Shown piece by piece: positions 60,026 through 64,000 of a DNA stretch of 64,000 nt; the stretch's first letter is position 1, and each line of letters opens with the position of its first letter. Origin of the DNA: Viridibacterium curvum (GTDB taxonomy: Bacteria > Pseudomonadota > Gammaproteobacteria > Burkholderiales > Rhodocyclaceae); the NCBI RefSeq assembly GCF_039544165.1, contig NZ_BAABLD010000008.1, forward strand, positions 124,001 through 188,000, read 5' to 3'. The translations under genes and the position numbers were made by a program. The notes under the pieces are model-generated. The model had not been told where the DNA came from. It searched no databases and saw nothing but the letters and a program-made list of their open reading frames with translations.

Positions 60026-60742
60026 TCAGCCGACTGCCTGCTTCTGCAAGCGCACCAGCTCTGCGATGCCTTGTCCGCCCAGCGCCAGCAACGCATCCAG
60101 CTCGGCACGCGAAAACGGTGTCCCTTCAGCCGTGCCCTGCACTTCGACGATGCCGCCGCTGCCCGTCATGACGATGTTCATGTCGGTGTCGCAGTCCGAA
60201 TCTTCGGGGTAATCAAGATCCAGCACGGGCACGCCCTTGTAGATACCCACCGAGATCGCCGCCACCCAGTCGCGCAAGGGGTTCGCCGCAAGCTTGCCAT
60301 CAGCCACCAGCTTGCTCACCGCATCATGGACCGCCACGCAGGCGCCGGTGATCGACGCGGTACGCGTACCGCCGTCAGCCTGGATCACATCGCAATCGAC
60401 CGTGATTTGCCGTTCACCCAGAGCCTTGAGATCGACCACCGCGCGCAGACTGCGACCGATCAGACGCTGGATCTCCTGCGTGCGCCCGCTCTGCTTGCCC
60501 TTGGCCGCTTCACGCGCCATGCGCGTATGCGTCGAACGCGGCAGCATGCCGTACTCCGCCGTCACCCAGCCCTCGCCCTTGCCACGCAGGAACGACGGTA
60601 CGCTTTCCTCGACCGAGGCAGTGCAGAGCACTTTGGTATCACCAAACTCCACCAGCACCGAGCCTTCGGCATGGCGGGTGTAGTTGCGCGTGATCTTTAC
60701 TTCACGCAATTGATCTGGGCTGCGACTTGAGGGACGGCTCAT
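60026..60742 (-). CDS. rph: Ribonuclease PH
   Basis: The product has 238 residues. RPSSRSPDQLREVKITRNYT is the N-terminal RNase PH signature, followed by GSVLVEFGDTKVLCTASVEE, and DCDVIQADGGTRTASITGA holds the conserved phosphate-binding and catalytic region. It is a phosphorolytic 3' to 5' exonuclease that trims tRNA 3' ends. The start ATG at 60742 is standard, and the gene converges on ybiT. Confidence 0.96.
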   Translation of the reverse strand: MSRPSSRSPDQLREVKITRNYTRHAEGSVLVEFGDTKVLCTASVEESVPSFLRGKGEGWVTAEYGMLPRSTHTRMAREAAKGKQSGRTQEIQRLIGRSLRAVVDLKALGERQITVDCDVIQADGGTRTASITGACVAVHDAVSKLVADGKLAANPLRDWVAAISVGIYKGVPVLDLDYPEDSDCDTDMNIVMTGSGGIVEVQGTAEGTPFSRAELDALLALGGQGIAELVRLQKQAVG

Positions 60743-60808
60743 GGCGAACTTCCGGTGATGGGTAAGGCCGGGATTCTAGCGTCACATGGCCGCGAATCCT
60801 GAATGGAA

Positions 60809-60828
60809 ACGGCGCCCGCAGGCGCCGT
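60809..60828 (-). terminator. Intrinsic terminator after secreted pectate lyase gene
   Basis: ACGGCGCC-CGCA-GGCGCCGT forms a perfect 8-base-pair stem 42 bases after the minus-strand stop. TTTCC follows on the minus strand, so it is a moderate terminator. Confidence 0.65.
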
Positions 60829-60870
60829 CCTTGACTCGTCACGCCTGCTACTTCAGGCGCGCACTGCCCG

Positions 60871-61920
60871 TTACTCTGCCAGGTTGGTACCGGCACCAGC
60901 GGTCGCAATGACCTTGGCCTTCACATTGGCTGCCGGGGTCACTGTATAGCTGTAGCCGGTTGAGCCAAACGCTTTGGTGGTCGCCCAGTTCGTCGCATTC
61001 ACCGTTGCGGAGTCAGGGGTATCCCAGGTAATTCCGCTGCTGATGTTGTTACGCAGATCCCAGTAACCGATCGAAGAGCTGTCGCGAGACGTGACCGGAT
61101 TCTTCACAGTCTCGAAGACATTCGACTCGATAAGCGATGTTCCCCCCATGCGCACATTGATGCCTGAAGTCTCCACATTCTTATAGTAGTTGTTGTAGAT
61201 GTGTGTCTTCCCAAAACGTTGCAAGGGAAGCCTGGACTTGATGTTTTCGTAGCGATTGTGATGGTAGGTCGTGGTCGCTGCGGCATTGGCGGTGTCCTTG
61301 TCGCTGTAGCCGTTCAGACTGACCTTCTGGTAGTCATGAATGTAGTTGTACGAAATCGTTACGTTCTTGACGCCCTTCTTCTGATCAATGCCGCCATCAA
61401 ATGAGGCATCACCTGCTCCGGCGCACGATGTCAGCGAGGCAAAGATCGTGTTGTGATCAATCCAGATCTTGGAAGGAATACCACTCGACATCCCTTCGAG
61501 AGAAATTGAGTCCGCAGCCTCTCCGCCTTGGAGCAAACCAATCGTCATGTTCTGCACGATGATATTCGAAGCAGCCCCGGCAATGTGAATACCGAAGTTG
61601 GCAGACGAACCGCTGGCACCTTTGATGGTGATGTTGCTCTTGTTCTTGATCTCAAGCGTTTGTGCTGCCTTCTTCCACTGCGCACACACATCGGTGATTG
61701 TGGCGAAGTTGAATTTGCCCGTGTAGTTCAATACCAGGCCGCTGCTACCGTCATAGGCATCGATCGCAGCTTGCATGGCCGACAACGTGCTGACGGTCTT
61801 GGCGGCGCTGCTACCACCTCCGGTGGTACCCGCACCATAGCCAACCGGAGCGGCTGCTACGTGTGAAGCTGCCAGCATGCACGCCAGTGCAATGGTGCTT
61901 TTCAGGTGAATGGCTTTCAT
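60871..61920 (-). CDS. Secreted pectate lyase (PL1)
   Basis: The product has 349 residues from ATG 61920, which has GGAG 8 bases upstream; ATG 61932 would add four residues. A Sec signal peptide (residues 1-26, ending HVAAA) precedes PVGYGAGTTGG. PL1 motifs are KIWIDHNTIF, SYNYIHDYQKVSLNG and RLPLQRFGKTHIYNN, with the conserved RxPxxR arginine. It cleaves pectate chains outside the cytoplasm. It is a homologue of the catalytic domain encoded at 53985-56054 but has no poly-Ser linker. Confidence 0.93.
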   Translation of the reverse strand: MKAIHLKSTIALACMLAASHVAAAPVGYGAGTTGGGSSAAKTVSTLSAMQAAIDAYDGSSGLVLNYTGKFNFATITDVCAQWKKAAQTLEIKNKSNITIKGASGSSANFGIHIAGAASNIIVQNMTIGLLQGGEAADSISLEGMSSGIPSKIWIDHNTIFASLTSCAGAGDASFDGGIDQKKGVKNVTISYNYIHDYQKVSLNGYSDKDTANAAATTTYHHNRYENIKSRLPLQRFGKTHIYNNYYKNVETSGINVRMGGTSLIESNVFETVKNPVTSRDSSSIGYWDLRNNISSGITWDTPDSATVNATNWATTKAFGSTGYSYTVTPAANVKAKVIATAGAGTNLAE

Positions 61921-62289
61921 TTTTGTCTCCATATTGTTGGATTTGGATTGGTTGCCAAGCACACCTCACTGCTTCGCAACTCGGGCAGTGTTCGATCAAT
62001 CGTGTTGAAAAGCAACTAAAACCCGAGACAATCGATGTGCGCCTGCAACAGACAAATGCGCCGAACTATGCGATGCAAATCGAAGGCTTTTGATTAGGCT
62101 GGAGTTACGAGGCAAATAGCTTTCGCTGCCCCGCAACCGGCCGAGCTGAGCTCAAATGCAAAAGTCTCGCGTGCCGGGGCGATACGCGGATCCCAGAAGG
62201 GCGATGATCGTAGCCAAAGCCCGCGAAGACTCATTGTCAGAGACCGGGAGCGCGCCAATCTAATGAAATGGCAAAGGGCTGAGAACTGA
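61921..62289. other. Intergenic region upstream of secreted pectate lyase
   Basis: This 369-base gap lies between the pectate lyase start and the end of the PP2C gene, both minus strand. It should hold the lyase promoter. I see no reliable gene, hairpin or named operator. A weak open frame at its left half overlaps the PP2C end and is not supported. Confidence 0.55.
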
Positions 62290-63216
62290 TTAACGCGGGT
62301 CGAAACGGGAATACTTCTTGATGGCCGAGTTGATTTCCTTGATCGCCTGCTCGATGTCGTTATCCGACAGCGCATTGCCTTCCGGCACGCGGCCGCGCGT
62401 GAAACCATCCATCTTGGTGGTGATGGTGTCGACCGGCATGGTGTCGGTCGACACAGTCGAGGGCGTGCCATCAGCGTAGTCATCGTGCCAGCGCATCGAG
62501 AGGATGGAGAGGTTGTCGCAGGTCAGACCGCCTCTGGCTTCAGCACGGTTAAGGATTTTCGGCGTGACTTCGAGGATGTTGGCTTCGCCCATCTGCTCCG
62601 TAATGTCGTCGCTCTCGAGGTTGCCCCACACACCGTCGGTACACATGACGATGAGGTCATTGGCAAACAGCGGCGTGGCACTGGAGAACTCGACCTGCGG
62701 CGAATGTGTGCCGCCAAGACAGCTGAAGATGCGGTTGCGCGCGGGGTGATGGAGCGCCTCTTCTTCGGTGATGAGACCCTGATCAATCATCAGTTGCAGG
62801 CGCGAATGGTCGCGCGTCTGCGCCACCGTACGCCCCTTGCGTACGAGGTAGAGGCGCGAGTCGCCGGCATGCGCCCAGTAGGCCACGCTGTTCTGGATCA
62901 GGCAGGCCACGATTGTGGTGCGTGGTGCGTCTGGCAGGCGCTTGTCGTAGGCGTAATCGACGATGGCGTTATGCGCGTTCGTCAGCGAACGCGACAGGAA
63001 CATCAGCTCGTCGCGAATCTGCGGTTGCGCCGCCTGCTGGAAAGATTCGATGAGGTATTGCGCCGCGATCTGCGCCGCAATTTCGCCATGCAGGTGGCCG
63101 CCCATGCCGTCGGCGACGACCATCAGCAGCGATTCGCGCGAGTAGCTGTAGGCCACACGGTCCTGGTTGTTGGGGCGGCTGCCAGGGCGGCTTTCCTGAT
63201 AGATCGAGAATTTCAT
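62290..63216 (-). CDS. PP2C-family protein serine/threonine phosphatase
   Basis: The product has 308 residues from ATG 63216; the frame continues upstream but overlaps the kinase gene without good protein. PP2C motifs are seen in order: RPGSRPNNQDRVAYS, VVADGMGGHLHGE, HAGDSRLYLVRKG and DNLSILSMRW, giving the metal-binding aspartates. It probably reverses the action of the kinase encoded 8 bases upstream. Residues after about 250 are a variable tail. Confidence 0.92.
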   Translation of the reverse strand: MKFSIYQESRPGSRPNNQDRVAYSYSRESLLMVVADGMGGHLHGEIAAQIAAQYLIESFQQAAQPQIRDELMFLSRSLTNAHNAIVDYAYDKRLPDAPRTTIVACLIQNSVAYWAHAGDSRLYLVRKGRTVAQTRDHSRLQLMIDQGLITEEEALHHPARNRIFSCLGGTHSPQVEFSSATPLFANDLIVMCTDGVWGNLESDDITEQMGEANILEVTPKILNRAEARGGLTCDNLSILSMRWHDDYADGTPSTVSTDTMPVDTITTKMDGFTRGRVPEGNALSDNDIEQAIKEINSAIKKYSRFDPR

Positions 63217-63224
63217 GTTGTGGC

Positions 63225-64000
63225 TCAGGACTTCTGGATGAGCGAGCGCAGACGCGTGCTGATCTTGCCGATCAGGGTCGCTGGCGGTTTGGGGGCGATG
63301 TGGCGGGAACGCGTGAGCAGCGCCTTCTGCAGGGCATAGACGCTTTGCGGGCGTTCCAGCGGATTGAGGTTGAGACACCAGTCGATGGTTTCGAGCATGT
63401 GCACCGAATATTCGCCAGCCCAACGCTTGGTCGCCGGTTCGAAAGTGTCTTTCTTGATGCGCTCATCCGAGCGCACAGGTGCACTGCCAGCGAGGCAGGC
63501 ATACATCGATGCGCCGACGCTGTAGATGTCGCTCCAGGGACCGAGGTTCTCACGGTCGTTGAACTGCTCCGGCGGGGCGAAACCCGGGGTATACATGGGC
63601 TTCAACATTGGGGTGTCTTGCGCCAGGGTCTGGCGCGCCGCTCCGAAGTCGAGCAGAACCGGCGTGCCATCGTTGCGCAGATAGATGTTCGAAGGTTTGA
63701 TATCGAGGTGCAGCAGTTTGTGGGCGTGCACTTCGCGCAGACCGTTCAGCAGGCGCGTGAAGACGCCGCGGATGAAGCGTTCCTTGATATGGCCCTTGTT
63801 GCGGTAGATGAAGTCCTGCAGCGTGCGGCCACGCTCGAACTGCATGACCATGTAGACGGTGCCGTTGGCGCGGAAGAAGTTGAGCACGCGCACAACGTTG
63901 GGATGCATCAGCTTGGCGAGCGAGCGCCCTTCTTCGAAGAAGCACTTCATGCCGTAGCGGAAGGCCGCCTGGTGCTCTTCCGTGATCTGCGGCTCAATCT
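63225..64000 (-). CDS. Serine/threonine protein kinase (cut by window end)
   Basis: At least 257 residues are visible because the frame stays open to base 64000. The ATP-binding glycine loop and catalytic Lys lie outside. The C-lobe has HLDIKPSNIYL (catalytic loop with HLD instead of HRD), DFGAARQT (DFG) and GFAPPEQF (APE-like). It ends with a short tail (TLIGKISTRLRSLIQKS) with no clear membrane helix. A PP2C phosphatase gene follows after 8 bases, forming a kinase-phosphatase pair. Confidence 0.88.
   Translation of the reverse strand, partial: IEPQITEEHQAAFRYGMKCFFEEGRSLAKLMHPNVVRVLNFFRANGTVYMVMQFERGRTLQDFIYRNKGHIKERFIRGVFTRLLNGLREVHAHKLLHLDIKPSNIYLRNDGTPVLLDFGAARQTLAQDTPMLKPMYTPGFAPPEQFNDRENLGPWSDIYSVGASMYACLAGSAPVRSDERIKKDTFEPATKRWAGEYSVHMLETIDWCLNLNPLERPQSVYALQKALLTRSRHIAPKPPATLIGKISTRLRSLIQKS

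Noticed and set aside
62094..62483. A 129-codon minus-strand open frame past the PP2C stop
   Set aside because: It lies in another frame of the PP2C gene and the intergenic gap and has no family features.
1..64000. tRNA, rRNA or insertion-sequence genes
   Set aside because: I found no cloverleaf-like or rRNA segments and no transposase-like protein or terminal repeats on either strand.

Overview
The window looks like chromosomal DNA of a Gram-negative betaproteobacterium, perhaps Rhodocyclales-like. This is inferred from the high GC content, the pcm / rhodanese / tolC / waaA / waaC neighbourhood, ubiX, feoAB, ybiT and rph, and from secreted pectate lyases with poly-serine linkers. No rRNA, tRNA, CRISPR array, insertion sequence or phage gene was seen.

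Bases 1-38514 form one large surface-polysaccharide locus, probably O-antigen or another LPS or glycan, made of two convergent gene strings that meet at about 16080 with 7 bases between them. The plus-strand string (1-16078) holds a partial epimerase, a GmhA-like isomerase, an unusual SDR, two DegT-type aminotransferases, a methyltransferase, a thiamine-diphosphate E1 alpha/beta pair without E2 or E3, an 877-residue internally duplicated protein, a C-methyltransferase-like protein, a TIGR04372-type glycosyltransferase, two Fe(II)/2-oxoglutarate oxygenases, a zinc alcohol dehydrogenase and an RmlD-like reductase. The minus-strand string (38514 down to 16086) starts with a WaaE-like transferase. 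It then holds gmd, a Fcl/ColC reductase and a ColD-type dehydratase (GDP-fucose or GDP-colitose route), followed by rfbF, rfbG and rfbH (CDP-3,6-dideoxyhexose route), an SDR, a split transketolase, glycosyltransferases including a GT10 fucosyltransferase-like protein, a Wzx flippase, a PglC/PglD/PglE-like trio, a WecA-like enzyme, a UDP-glucuronate-epimerase-like SDR and a second TIGR04372 protein. Most neighbours overlap by one to four bases, which suggests translational coupling.

Bases 38618-43347 hold envelope housekeeping genes: waaC and waaA (plus strand) converging on tolC, a rhodanese and pcm (minus strand). Bases 43525-48925 are a TetR-controlled RND efflux operon whose pump gene carries an in-frame REP-like palindromic insertion, next to a clear inverted-repeat operator. 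A chemoreceptor gene (49101-50726) with a FliA-type promoter and a Fur-box-preceded feoAB operon with a third small Cys-rich gene (50815-53161) follow.

Bases 53412-62289 combine an unknown 172-residue protein with a pectin-degradation set: a large pectate-lyase lipoprotein, a poly-Ser-linker lipoprotein of unknown function and a smaller secreted pectate lyase. The housekeeping genes ubiX, ybiT and rph lie among them. The right end holds a PP2C phosphatase and a Ser/Thr kinase cut by the window edge.

The most interesting biology is the sugar chemistry. There are two thiamine-dependent two-subunit enzymes, two lysine-lacking (His-type) PLP 3-dehydratases on different nucleotide carriers, and paired 2-oxoglutarate oxygenases. 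Together they suggest one or more unusual, possibly two-carbon-branched, deoxysugars.
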